From JAAZHD01 sp012510895 (lineage in GTDB: Bacteria; Bacillota; Clostridia; Caldicoprobacterales; DTU083), in assembly GCA_050951465.1 (NCBI GenBank), contig JBMNJC010000023.1:1-64000 (forward strand): a DNA stretch of 64,000 nucleotides. Reading direction: 5' to 3'. A program made the translations under genes and the position numbers. The notes beneath the pieces were generated by a model. The model was not told the origin of the DNA, did no database searches, and saw only the letters and a program-made list of their open reading frames with translations. This document shows positions 1 through 8,813 of the stretch, piece by piece. Position 1 is the stretch's first letter. The number at the start of each line of letters is the position of its first letter.

Positions 1-40
1 CAGCAGCAGACTGGTAAAACTAGTTAAATCCATATACTGA

Positions 41-71
41 AAAACTTCCTGAGAATTACTCAGGAAGTTTT
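41..71 (-). terminator. Rho-independent terminator of pyk
   Basis: A perfect 13-bp inverted repeat (41-53 against 59-71) with a 5-nt loop overlaps the pyk stop codon. Read on the minus strand the stem ends in a run of five T. The last codons of pyk form the upstream arm. Confidence 0.85.
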
Positions 72-1813
72 GGAGAACCATAATACACAATACCTCGATC
101 GGAATCTATAGTGGCCACAGAACCGCTTTTTAAAATTTTTGTAGCATTCTCCGCTGCCGTAATTACCGGAATATCCAGAGCCATACCTACTATTGCAGCA
201 TGATTGTTGCTTCCGTCTTCTTCAACAATGATGCCGGAAGCCCTTTTCAATATGGGTACCATCTCATTAGTTGTGTAAGGTGTAACCAGGATACAGCCAT
301 CCTTAAACAAATTAATAGATTCTTTTGGTGTTGCGGCAACACATAATTCGCCGGTAAATGAACCGGTACCTGTACCCGTTCCCCTGACAAGCACCTTTCC
401 AACAGTCTGTACTTTTAGAGTATTGGTTGTTCCGCTTATACCAATAGGCACTCCGCCTGTGATTACAACTATGTCACCTGTTTTAGCAAATCCCGATTCA
501 TGCGCTTTTTCAACCCCCATGTCAAACATATCATCTGTGGATTCAGCTTCCCCAACCAGAAATGGAATCACTCCCCAGGACATATTCAACTGTCTTTGTA
601 CCATGGGAGAAGTAGTAGTCGCAATAATGGGACACGCCGGACGAAACCGGGAAACCATTCTTGCTGTGCGGCCGGACTGGGTTACTGTGATTATTGCCGC
701 AGCATTTAAATCCATAGCAGTTGTGCATGTAGCATGGCTGATAGCATTAGTTACACTGGTTTCCATGCTATATTGCATAGCCATGAATTCTTTCCAATAG
801 TCAATTGCTTTCTCTGCTTTACGGACAATTCTGTCCATAGTCTCCAAGCTCTCCAACGGATACTTACCTGCTGCAGTTTCTCCTGATAACATTAAAACAC
901 TGGTGCCATCAAAAATGGCATTTGCTACATCACTGGCTTCTGCTCTTGTGGGCCGCGGTTGATGTGTCATTGAATCCAGCATTTGTGTAGCTGTTATTAC
1001 CGGTTTTCCATTGCGATAACACTTGTCAATCAGCATTTTTTGAACTAAAGGAACCTCTTCTACGGGAATTTCCACACCTAAATCTCCTCTGGCTATCATA
1101 ATGCCATCAGCAACCTTTAGAATCTCATCGATATTGTCTACTCCCTGGCGATTCTCAATTTTAGCAATTACTTTTATTCCACTTCCACTGTTTTTTTCCA
1201 GAATTTTTTTTATTTCCGATATATCTTCAGCTTTACGTACAAAAGAAGCAGCAATGAAATCAAACCCATTTTCGATTCCGAAACAGATATCAGAAATGTC
1301 CTTTTCAGTAATAGATGGTAAGTTGACCTCTACACCAGGTACATTAATGCCTTTCTTATTTCCCAAGGTGCCTCCATTTAAAATTTTACAATGCATATCT
1401 TTCCCCTGAACTTTTTTTACTTCCAGTTCAATTAATCCATCGTTAATGAGAATCCGATCTCCTGCCTTTACATCTATATAAAGATTTTTATATGATACAG
1501 ATACTTTTGTATCATTGCCTATAATATCATTATTAACCAATACAAAAGAGTTGCCCTCAATAAGAGTGGCTTCACCAGATTCAAACATACCAATCCGTAT
1601 TTCAGGACCTTGGGTGTCTAATAACAAAGGAATGGAAAGTCCAAGCTTTTCTCGAATCTTTTTAAACTGATCTACACGTTTTTTTTGTTCTTCATGATCT
1701 CCATGAGAGAAATTCATTCGTGCTACATCCATACCTTTTCTCATTAACTTCTCCAGTATTTCCGGATCATCAACCGCCGGACCCAAGGTACAAATGATCT
1801 TAGTTTTTCTCAA
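56..1813 (-). CDS. pyk: Pyruvate kinase with C-terminal PEP-utiliser domain
   Basis: Converts phosphoenolpyruvate and ADP to pyruvate and ATP, the last step of glycolysis, in the cytosol. The 585-aa product opens with RKTKIICTLGPA, followed by the barrel motifs ARMNFSHG, the catalytic-lysine region KIENRQG, the metal-binding stretch ARGDLGVEIP and TATQMLDSM. After the usual core of about 470 aa it carries the extra C-terminal segment (about 475-585, with ASGIIVEEDGSNNHAAIVGMA read in pieces) that resembles the PEP-utiliser mobile domain found in Bacillus and Clostridia enzymes. The start is TTG at 1813, 9 nt after GGAGG. There is no pfkA next to it; instead an IS sits 57 bp upstream, and no sigma-A promoter is evident in the remaining leader. 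Confidence 0.97.
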   Translation of the reverse strand: MRKTKIICTLGPAVDDPEILEKLMRKGMDVARMNFSHGDHEEQKKRVDQFKKIREKLGLSIPLLLDTQGPEIRIGMFESGEATLIEGNSFVLVNNDIIGNDTKVSVSYKNLYIDVKAGDRILINDGLIELEVKKVQGKDMHCKILNGGTLGNKKGINVPGVEVNLPSITEKDISDICFGIENGFDFIAASFVRKAEDISEIKKILEKNSGSGIKVIAKIENRQGVDNIDEILKVADGIMIARGDLGVEIPVEEVPLVQKMLIDKCYRNGKPVITATQMLDSMTHQPRPTRAEASDVANAIFDGTSVLMLSGETAAGKYPLESLETMDRIVRKAEKAIDYWKEFMAMQYSMETSVTNAISHATCTTAMDLNAAAIITVTQSGRTARMVSRFRPACPIIATTTSPMVQRQLNMSWGVIPFLVGEAESTDDMFDMGVEKAHESGFAKTGDIVVITGGVPIGISGTTNTLKVQTVGKVLVRGTGTGTGSFTGELCVAATPKESINLFKDGCILVTPYTTNEMVPILKRASGIIVEEDGSNNHAAIVGMALDIPVITAAENATKILKSGSVATIDSDRGIVYYGSPKLPE

Positions 1814-1862
1814 TAGTATCTTCCTCCATGTTCCTTCATTAGATTGTGAAAAAACCCCGGCA

Positions 1863-1870
1863 AAAAATAA
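1863..1870. repeat. Left target-site duplication of the ISL3 element
   Basis: AAAAATAA directly precedes the left inverted repeat and is identical to 3409-3416 directly after the right inverted repeat. Eight bases is the usual duplication length for the ISL3 family. Confidence 0.9.
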
Positions 1871-3408
1871 GGTTCTATAATAAATGTTGGGGTAAGAAAG
1901 CAGGAAAAATAAAAAGCATAAGCGAAAACCTACCGAGTAAATAAACCACCACGAATATTCACAGGAGGTTTTGCTTATGCTTAATTCTAATTATATACAA
2001 AGTTTGTTTGGAATCAAAGACGGAATAATAAAAAATATAGAAAATGATGATGACGGATCAATAATCCATGTACATTTTGAAGTGAGAAGAGATATCCATG
2101 AATGCCCTTCCTGCAGAGAATTAACGGACAGCATTCATGATTATAGAATACAGAAGATTAAAGGTCCTCCGCTAGGAGAGAAATTTATTCTTTTTCATTA
2201 TCGTAAAAGACGTTACGTTTGTTCTGCATGTGGAAAGCGTTTTTATGAGAATAATTCATTTGTCCCAAGATATCATCGTATGTCTTCGAGCCTGGTTTCA
2301 TATATGTTGAAAGAATTAAAAAGCACCAATTCCAGGTCAAGTGTTGCTGAGAGGTGCAATGTATCTGTCAGCACCGTTTCACGTGTATTTGACTTAATTT
2401 CGCCTGATAAGCCGAAGCTTCCGGAGGTTTTGTCTATTGACGAGTTCAAGGGTAACGCTGAGACAGGCAAGTATCAGTGTATCATTACGGACCCTAAAAG
2501 CCGCAGAGTTTTAGATATTCTTCCCGGCCGGGAAACCCATCATCTCACTGCATACTTTTTCCCCTTTGCCAAAGAAGAGCGAGATAAGGTTAAGGCAGTT
2601 GTTATAGACATGTGGAAACCTTATGCTGATGTGGCTCAAGCTTATTTCAAAAATGCAATTGTTGTTATTGACCGTTTTCATTACGTGCGCCAGGTAATGT
2701 GGGCTTTTGACAAAGTACGCCGTGAAGAACAGAAAAAATTCTCTAAAGAGCGGAGGCGTTACTTTAAGAAAAGCAAAAAGCTTCTTTGGGCAAGATTCTT
2801 TAATTTAAGCAGAGAGAACCAACAAGCTGTAGAAGTGATGTTAAACCTTTCACCCAAGCTGAAAGAAGCTTATCTTCTAAAAGAGAAATTCATGGAGTTT
2901 GTTGACGCATCAGATTTTGACGATGCCAAGAAAAAACTTAAAGCTTGGTACCTGTATGTCTCAGTCAGCAACCTGCCCGAGTTTAATTATTGCTTTCGAA
3001 CAATTAACCGCTGGCAGGACAATATTCTTAATTCTTTCAAAATCCCTTATACTAATGCCTATACGGAGGGAGTGAATAACAAGATTAAAGTTCTTAAACG
3101 CAATGCATTCGGTCTTAGAAACTTTAATAGACTAAGAGCACGTATACTTTACATGATGGATTGAATATTCAAAGCAGCTGGTGTTTTCTAAATTAAGGCT
3201 TACAAGATTCAGGTATGCTGTTGCTAATATCTTCGGGAAATCAGCATGCCATAAAGTCTTGTTTATTCTGATGCGCTTAATATACCGTCTCTTCATGAAA
3301 TCTATCTGCAAGGCAAAAGAAGGTGCCTTCAAATTTGAAGACACCTCTCTTTACATTCGGTTTATTTACTCTTGGGTTTATCTCTACCCCAACAATTGAC
3401 ATAGAGCC
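1871..3408 (+). mobile_element. Complete ISL3-family insertion sequence
   Basis: A 1538-bp element bounded by imperfect inverted repeats: left 1871-1895 begins GGTTCTAT and contains TGTTGGGGTA; right 3384-3408, reverse complemented, begins GGCTCTAT and contains the same core. It is flanked by a perfect 8-bp duplication and holds one intact transposase gene. It lies between tRNA-Leu and pyk, abutting the T-run of the tRNA terminator. The intact ORF and perfect duplication suggest recent transposition. Confidence 0.93.
1977..3164 (+). CDS. ISL3-family transposase
   Basis: DDE transposase moving the surrounding element. The N-terminus has two CxxC-type zinc-ribbon pairs (CPSC near residue 35 and CSAC near residue 75), then a helix-turn-helix region (VAERCNVSVSTVSRVF) and the catalytic core: LSIDEFKG supplies the first Asp, VVIDRFHYVRQ the second and YTEGVNNKIK the Glu. 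The length, about 395 aa, is full for the family. Start chosen at ATG 1977, 8 nt after AGGAGG; TTG at 1971 is also in frame but too close to the ribosome binding site. A hairpin at 3321-3346 may end its transcript. Confidence 0.95.
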   Translation: MLNSNYIQSLFGIKDGIIKNIENDDDGSIIHVHFEVRRDIHECPSCRELTDSIHDYRIQKIKGPPLGEKFILFHYRKRRYVCSACGKRFYENNSFVPRYHRMSSSLVSYMLKELKSTNSRSSVAERCNVSVSTVSRVFDLISPDKPKLPEVLSIDEFKGNAETGKYQCIITDPKSRRVLDILPGRETHHLTAYFFPFAKEERDKVKAVVIDMWKPYADVAQAYFKNAIVVIDRFHYVRQVMWAFDKVRREEQKKFSKERRRYFKKSKKLLWARFFNLSRENQQAVEVMLNLSPKLKEAYLLKEKFMEFVDASDFDDAKKKLKAWYLYVSVSNLPEFNYCFRTINRWQDNILNSFKIPYTNAYTEGVNNKIKVLKRNAFGLRNFNRLRARILYMMD

Positions 3409-3416
3409 AAAAATAA
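3409..3416. repeat. Right target-site duplication of the ISL3 element
   Basis: AAAAATAA, identical to 1863-1870. Confidence 0.9.
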
Positions 3417-3449
3417 GTGTTCCGCAGCCAATTCAGCTGCAAGAACACT
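3409..3449 (-). terminator. Terminator of tRNA-Leu
   Basis: On the minus strand AGTGTTC (3449-3443) pairs with GAACACT (3422-3416), with an inner GC-rich stem, followed by TATTTTT. The T-run coincides with the right copy of the IS target duplication. Confidence 0.8.
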
Positions 3450-3455
3450 CATACT

Positions 3456-3542
3456 TGGTGCGGGAAACAGGACTTGAACCTGCACGATCTTGCGACCACT
3501 AGACCCTGAATCTAGCGCGTCTGCCAATTCCGCCATTCCCGC
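3456..3542 (-). tRNA. tRNA-Leu (anticodon CAG)
   Basis: On the minus strand the molecule starts GCGGGAA, has the class II long variable arm, a TTCAGGG anticodon loop giving anticodon CAG, the T-loop GGTTCAAGTCC, and ends with an encoded CCA (3458-3456). The acceptor ends GCGGGAA and TTCCCGC pair. It decodes CUG leucine codons. It has its own consensus promoter and terminator. Confidence 0.96.
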
Positions 3543-3562
3543 TTATTATTAGCAACGAAATA

Positions 3563-3591
3563 ATTATAGCTAATATTTAACGGTTTGTCAA
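3563..3591 (-). promoter_or_regulatory. Sigma-A promoter of tRNA-Leu
   Basis: Consensus -35 TTGACA (3591-3586), a 17-nt spacer and consensus -10 TATAAT (3568-3563) on the minus strand, about 20 nt before the mature tRNA 5' end. Confidence 0.85.
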
Positions 3592-3723
3592 ATCTATTTC
3601 TTGAAATAATTTTGGTTTTTCAGTGCTACATAATTCTATCATATATAAACACTGTTGAAAAGCCCAAGAAGCAATGCTAAAATTAAAATGATTCATATTA
3701 AAACAGCTCGGAAGGTGTATATA

Positions 3724-4956
3724 TTGGGTATAAGAAACGATGCGCAAAAAATCATTGAATCTGCAAATTCAGCAGCTCTTCCGGATACTGCTGTCAAAAG
3801 AGCTTTACAAGAATGGGATCTATCCGACGGAAGATTATTGCTGGTATCAATCGGTAAAGCAGCATGGTCCATGGCAAAGGCAGCATATGATGTTTTAGGC
3901 AATAGCATAGACAGCGGTGTTGTAATCACAAAATACGGACATTCGAAAGGAAGCATTCCTTTTCTCAAAATATTTGAAGCAGGCCATCCTGTTCCTGATA
4001 ACAACTCATTCGCTGCTACAGAAGAAGCAATTAAACTTGTTTCAGGCTTATCTTCAAAGGATAAGGTTTTATTTCTCATCTCCGGCGGCGGCTCCGCCTT
4101 ATTTGAAAAACCTCTTATATCAAAAACCGATTTAGAAGATATAACCAATAGTTTATTAGCATCCGGAGCTGATATAGTTGAAATTAATACTATTCGCAAA
4201 CGTCTGTCAGCAGTTAAAGGAGGTAAATTTGCCAAACTCTGTGAGCCTGCTCAGGTTTTTTCCATTATCCTCTCCGATATTATAGGTGATCCGATGGACA
4301 TGATTGCATCCGGACCTGCCTATCCGGATAATTCCACCGGCGATCAGGCCTTGGCAATTATCAAGAAGTATAATATAAAGGTGTCGGAACGAGTTAGAGA
4401 ATTATTGATTATAGAACCATCTCGCAATATAACCAATGTAAACACTTTGATCACAGGGAGCGTTACACAATTATGTAAAGCGGCAGAGAAAACGTGTATC
4501 GAACTTGGGTATGAGCCTATAATACTAACTTCAAGCCTTTGTTGCGAAGCCAGGGAAGCAGGCAGTTTTTTGGCTTCAATAGCTCAATACCATAGCAAGA
4601 CCAACAAATCTCTGGCTTTCATAGCAGGTGGAGAGACCATAGTCCATGTGAAAGGAAAAGGCAAAGGCGGCAGAAATCAAGAATTGGCATTATCATCAGC
4701 TATAGGCATTGCAGGACTTAAGAATACTGCAATTTTTTCTATAGGTTCAGATGGTACTGACGGACCTACAGATGCTGCCGGTGGTTATGTAGACGGCCAA
4801 ACAAAATATATATTAGATGGAAAAGGAATATCTATATTTGATGTTTTGGAAAACAATGATGCATACAACGCACTTAAAGAATGTAACGGTCTGATAATAA
4901 CAGGTCCAACAGGTACTAATGTAAATGATCTTTCTGTATTATTAATAAAAAGGTAA
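3724..4956 (+). CDS. Glycerate 2-kinase (DUF4147/MOFRL family)
   Basis: Predicted to phosphorylate D-glycerate to 2-phosphoglycerate, feeding it to enolase. The product is about 410 aa with the two family regions: an N-terminal DUF4147 domain (VSIGKAAWSMAKAA, GHPVPD, LISGGGSAL, NTIRKRLSAVKGGK, LSDIIGDP) and a C-terminal MOFRL domain (GGETIVHVKGKGKGGRNQE, GSDGTDGPTDAAGG, ending GPTGTNVNDL). Start chosen at TTG 3724 because GGAAGG lies 8 nt upstream; ATG codons at 3655 and 3688 have no ribosome binding site. It stands alone and no transporter or reductase is adjacent, so the source of glycerate is unknown. Confidence 0.9.
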   Translation: MGIRNDAQKIIESANSAALPDTAVKRALQEWDLSDGRLLLVSIGKAAWSMAKAAYDVLGNSIDSGVVITKYGHSKGSIPFLKIFEAGHPVPDNNSFAATEEAIKLVSGLSSKDKVLFLISGGGSALFEKPLISKTDLEDITNSLLASGADIVEINTIRKRLSAVKGGKFAKLCEPAQVFSIILSDIIGDPMDMIASGPAYPDNSTGDQALAIIKKYNIKVSERVRELLIIEPSRNITNVNTLITGSVTQLCKAAEKTCIELGYEPIILTSSLCCEAREAGSFLASIAQYHSKTNKSLAFIAGGETIVHVKGKGKGGRNQELALSSAIGIAGLKNTAIFSIGSDGTDGPTDAAGGYVDGQTKYILDGKGISIFDVLENNDAYNALKECNGLIITGPTGTNVNDLSVLLIKR

Positions 4957-5258
4957 TAAGGTCAAAATTCGATACACCTGTATATGATGAGATTATCACA
5001 AAAATTAATAATCATATCTTCAAGTATCTGCTTTCTTCCAATTATCTATGACTCTTTTCCTTCTGCAAGAAGACTTGTATCATTTTTTGAGGCATGTTTC
5101 TCTCAGATGCTTTGCCGCTTTCTTTGATATAAGGTCTTCTTTTTTCTATGTATGTAATATTCCGCAGGAAAGTAAAGAATATATCCTCTTTTTTGTTGAA
5201 TTTAAGTAAGATCAAAATCGACAAACCCATCAGTTAACGAAGAATAATATATGAATAA
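4957..5258. other. Intergenic gap with no supported gene
   Basis: About 300 bp between the glycerate kinase and the IS4 element. A 62-codon minus-strand frame at 5042-5230 has no ribosome binding site and no family signature I recognise. The stretch just after 4957 reads as a short plausible peptide frame without a start and could be a gene remnant. Confidence 0.5.
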
Positions 5259-6848
5259 GTCAACTTTCCCACCACAATTGTGGTGATGAACCTTGAAAAA
5301 TGAATATAATCACGCAACCAACAGTAATCGATCTTTAAGATAGAAAGGCAGAGCATTTATTAATTGGTCAATAAGTTGCTGGGCTTGGGTATCTGTCAAA
5401 ACTGGAGATTGTCTAAGAATATCAATCATGGTGTCGATTAGCAATTTAACTGCTTTCGCATATTCTATATCTTTGACTTCGTCACAGACTCTAAAAAACA
5501 ATTCACCCCATGTTCTCTCGTCATGTTCAAGGCGCACCGATTCAGCAATCATCATGTAGCGTAGAAACACAATAGATGTGGTGGCAATCTGTGCTTCATA
5601 GGAGCGACTCTGAGATTCTTTGCCAAGTGCCAGATAAGACTTGCACATTTTGAAGAAAACTTCAATATCCCATCGTTTCCCATATATGCGTACTGCTTCT
5701 TCGTTACTGATTTCCATGTCGGTACAAAGTATTGCCAGCCAAGCATCATCCTTGCGGTTAGTGTTTCTGACAAAGATAAGTTTTGCATTTATCCATTGAT
5801 TGCTTGGACTATCCTTTTTAGCTCTAACGCTGACTCTGGCTGAGCCAATCACTGGATTGGAGGGATCTTTACACTTTTCTATCTGGCTGTAAATATCTCT
5901 GATATGACGCCATTTACCATTGAATCGATAATGGATTTTCTCAGTAATTCGCACCATGCCGATAACTTCTCGATTCATCGCCTTAATCGCTGATACTGTC
6001 TTGGGCATTGTAAACCAACTATCAAATAGAACATAGCGTGCCGGTATCTTCCTTGCTTCTCTCAGAAGATCCAAGACTACATCTGTTGTGTTAGATTGAG
6101 CCTGCAACCGACGTTTATGAGCCTGAGATCTCTTGTCACAATCCCTGGCGGGATAAAGCACATTTGCCTTCTTGGACGAACTTAGTAGACGAAAATTGAC
6201 AGGAACAAATGAACTACCGTCAGTCCAGCCAATCGTTAGCATTCTGTAACCTTTCTGATACTTATGGCTTGTATGGTCAAAAACACGGCTCAGCAGTTCA
6301 ACTTTCTTGCTGCGATTCTTACTAAAAAGAGAATCGTCAATAACCAATGCCGTAGCTCGTTTCTCGCTAGTAAGAGTATTGAAAAATGAGACTAGCTTAG
6401 TTGAAACAGCAAGTAAAAACTTCTCCCAATGAAATGCCTGCTGATTAAGAAAACGATAGACAGTGTTTTTGGCAAAAGGTATTGAAGCATCCGTCTGCAG
6501 TGTTCGCCATAAATTCTTATGGTTAAAAACTAGACTGAATAATGTTTTCAGCAAAAGCATGCAGCTGAATCCCTTGGCTTTATAGAACCCACATCTTTTC
6601 AATAATTTTGAACTGATGTAGCGTTTAAAGAAAAGATTAATCTGTGTGTTTAAAACCTGTTCATTATAGTCTGAATCTGATATAATATTAGACATAGGAA
6701 ACCTCCAAAGTGTTGGTATTATTGTGTTTGTGCTGATCCAATTATACCATAACCGCGGCGGTTTTCCTTTTCTAAATTAATTCTAAGCGTGATTTTTTAT
6801 ATTCATTTTTCAAGGTTCATATTGCTTTTCTCAAGTGGGAAAGTTGAG
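5259..6848 (-). mobile_element. Complete IS4-family insertion sequence
   Basis: About 1590 bp with long terminal inverted repeats of roughly 50 bp: both ends read inward as CAACTTTCCCAC, then a divergent stretch, then ATGAACCTTGAAAAATGA and TCACGC. TGAATAA occurs directly outside both ends (5252-5258 and 6849-6855), a candidate 7-bp target duplication. It contains one intact transposase gene and separates the glycerate kinase from gatC. Confidence 0.88.
5310..6695 (-). CDS. IS4-family transposase
   Basis: DDE transposase of 461 aa. The first catalytic Asp is in LVIDDSLF near residue 120, the second in VLFDSWF, and the Glu lies in the IS4 signature Y-x2-R-x3-E-x6-K (YGKRWDIEVFFKMCK). ATG 6695 is preceded by GGAGG with a 6-nt spacer. 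The frame is uninterrupted, so the element could be active. Confidence 0.94.
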   Translation of the reverse strand: MSNIISDSDYNEQVLNTQINLFFKRYISSKLLKRCGFYKAKGFSCMLLLKTLFSLVFNHKNLWRTLQTDASIPFAKNTVYRFLNQQAFHWEKFLLAVSTKLVSFFNTLTSEKRATALVIDDSLFSKNRSKKVELLSRVFDHTSHKYQKGYRMLTIGWTDGSSFVPVNFRLLSSSKKANVLYPARDCDKRSQAHKRRLQAQSNTTDVVLDLLREARKIPARYVLFDSWFTMPKTVSAIKAMNREVIGMVRITEKIHYRFNGKWRHIRDIYSQIEKCKDPSNPVIGSARVSVRAKKDSPSNQWINAKLIFVRNTNRKDDAWLAILCTDMEISNEEAVRIYGKRWDIEVFFKMCKSYLALGKESQSRSYEAQIATTSIVFLRYMMIAESVRLEHDERTWGELFFRVCDEVKDIEYAKAVKLLIDTMIDILRQSPVLTDTQAQQLIDQLINALPFYLKDRLLLVA

Positions 6849-6916
6849 TGAATAATATTCACAATCTAGTAAATGAACTAAATCGTATATCGTAATTTTT
6901 ACTAAAGGAGTCATTT

Positions 6917-7123
6917 ATGAAATTATCTATTAAATATATAGAAGCTATAGCTAAGATCTCCAATATTAAACTGACGGATATGGAAAAAAGGATCTTTGTA
7001 AAAAATTTTAATATCCTTATTAGTTTAATTGATAAAATTAAAGAAGCTGACACAAAAGGTATAAAACCCACAGCCATTGAACAGCTATTACAAGTAATAC
7101 ACACTGAAAAACAACTTCCTTAA
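6917..7123 (+). pseudogene. gatC: GatC-like amidotransferase subunit, C-terminus degenerate
   Basis: Resembles GatC, the small subunit that stabilises GatA-GatB in converting mischarged Glu-tRNA(Gln) or Asp-tRNA(Asn). The 68-aa frame matches the N-terminal two thirds (AKISNIKLTDMEKR, DTKGIKPT) but stops after EKQLP, where a normal GatC of about 95 aa continues. A matching tail (NAP motif) lies 40 nt further on in another frame with an intervening stop, so more than one mutation is needed to explain it. AAAGGAG precedes ATG 6917. The next gene is gatA and gatB is absent from the window. Confidence 0.7.
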
Positions 7124-7210
7124 AAGATAAAATGCTCCTATAAATAAAAACATTAGCATCCAGCCATTCTAGACATTTGTTATTAACGCTTGAAAGGATG
7201 AAAAAGAAAT

Positions 7211-8683
7211 ATAGAATTATTTAAGCTTACTATTCATGAAGCAAGAGATTTGCTTAATAAAAAAGAAATTTCTTCACGAGAACTTATTGAATCTGTGCTA
7301 GAGTGGATTTATGTCTCAGATGTGTACATTCATTCTTTTATTTCAATAGATGAAAAAAGAGCATTAAAACAGGCAGATAATATAGATAAATTGCGCATAA
7401 ATAATTCAGAGAAGTTACCGGAGCTAACGGGTATTCCTTATGGTTTAAAAGACAATATTTGCACTAAGGATTTCTTAACCACCTGCGGCTCCAAAATTAT
7501 AAAAAATTTCAAACCTTCTTTCGATGGAACAGTAGTTAAAAAGTTAAATAAAGCCCATGCTGTTTTAATAGGCAAGCTGAATATGGATGAATTTGCCATA
7601 GGTTCTACAGGAGAAACTTCCGTCTTTCAACATACTCGTAACCCTTGGGCGGAAGATCGAGTGCCAGGCGGTTCCAGTGGTGCATCAGCAGCTTCTGTAG
7701 CATCAGATCAGGTTTTCTTTTCCTTGGGTTCAGATACTGGTGGGTCTATCCGACAACCAGCCTCTTTTTGCGGAGTGGTTGGTTTAAAACCTACTATAGG
7801 CTGTATATCAGGATATGGCCTGATACCGTTTGCAACCTCATTGGATCAGCTCGGCCCATTGTGCAAAGATGTAACTGACTGTGCTATTGTTATGAATGCA
7901 ATAGCAGGATATGATCCTAAAGACAGAATGTCAGCAAAAATAAACCATCCTAATTATTCCTCTTTTCTAAAGGATAATATATCTGGCATGAGAATTGGTC
8001 TGCCATTGAAATGGATGGAGGGAAAACTAGAAGATGATGTTAAAAATGCAATAAATAATGCAGTTGAAATTTTTAGAAAATTGGGCGCATCTCTAGAAGA
8101 AATACATCTTCCCCATGCAGAATACTTCATTCCGACTTATTTTCTTATTTCATCAGCAGAAGCATCCTACAACCTGACAGATACAAAAAAAGTTTATATG
8201 GGTTACAAAAAGGGAGAGATTCCCGAATTGGAAGACCTGAATACTAATATAAGATTAAGCGGATTAGGCTCTGAAGCTAAAAAACGGATACTACTGGGTA
8301 ATATTGGATTAAGCGTTGAAAATTATGAAAAATATTATATGAAAGCATTGAAAGTAAGAACGTTGATAATAAAAGATTTCGAAGAGATTTTCAAAAACTT
8401 TGATTTGATTCTGTCTCCGACTAATCCGAGAACTGCTTTCCAATCTGGGCAAAGTCATGAGAAGATCATCGAGATGATTGAAAACGATGTGTTTACAGTG
8501 CCAGTGAATTTAGCTGGTCTTCCTGCTATTTCCATACCATGCGGTTTTGATTCCAAAGGATTGCCCATCGGCATGCAGCTTATTGGCAAGCCTTTTCAAG
8601 AAGGTGATATTTTGCGTGCTGCTTACACATATGAACAGAATATGGATCATCATCTCAAAAGTCCTTTATTGAGTATATCGTAA
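7211..8683 (+). CDS. gatA: GatA-like amidase subunit, no standard start codon
   Basis: Amidase-signature enzyme that would hydrolyse glutamine and pass ammonia to the GatB site. The catalytic elements are intact: the Lys in YGLKDNI, GGSSGASAASVAS, and the SDTGGSIRQPASFCG stretch. Length is near the usual 485 aa. The homologous N-terminus (ELFKLTIHEARDLL) begins at 7214 directly after an ATA codon at 7211, where the family has ATG. ATG 7198 is one frame off and runs into a stop; the only standard in-frame start is TTG 7250, which removes 13 conserved residues and has no ribosome binding site. AAAGGA at 7193-7198 is placed for a start near 7211. Either ATA is used or translation is impaired. 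A functional gatCAB elsewhere is likely. Confidence 0.8.
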   Translation: MELFKLTIHEARDLLNKKEISSRELIESVLEWIYVSDVYIHSFISIDEKRALKQADNIDKLRINNSEKLPELTGIPYGLKDNICTKDFLTTCGSKIIKNFKPSFDGTVVKKLNKAHAVLIGKLNMDEFAIGSTGETSVFQHTRNPWAEDRVPGGSSGASAASVASDQVFFSLGSDTGGSIRQPASFCGVVGLKPTIGCISGYGLIPFATSLDQLGPLCKDVTDCAIVMNAIAGYDPKDRMSAKINHPNYSSFLKDNISGMRIGLPLKWMEGKLEDDVKNAINNAVEIFRKLGASLEEIHLPHAEYFIPTYFLISSAEASYNLTDTKKVYMGYKKGEIPELEDLNTNIRLSGLGSEAKKRILLGNIGLSVENYEKYYMKALKVRTLIIKDFEEIFKNFDLILSPTNPRTAFQSGQSHEKIIEMIENDVFTVPVNLAGLPAISIPCGFDSKGLPIGMQLIGKPFQEGDILRAAYTYEQNMDHHLKSPLLSIS

Positions 8684-8740
8684 AGATAATGTTAGAATTA
8701 GTAAAGGTAAGGTAAATTTCTTAAGCATTATCAGCATTAA

Positions 8741-8775
8741 AAAACAGCTTCGCTATGGAAGCTGCTTTTAGTTTT
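8741..8775. terminator. Bidirectional terminator between gatA and secDF
   Basis: CAGCTTC (8745-8751) pairs with GAAGCTG (8758-8764) around a 6-nt loop. On the minus strand the stem is followed by six T, which suits secDF; on the plus strand by CTTTTAGTTTT, which suits gatA. Confidence 0.8.
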
Positions 8776-8813
8776 AAATACTATAGATTTATAACAAAAT
8801 ACTGTAAAAGTTC

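Noticed and set aside
5042..5230. 62-codon minus-strand frame before the IS4 element
   Set aside because: No ribosome binding site and no recognisable family; kept only as a note on the gap.
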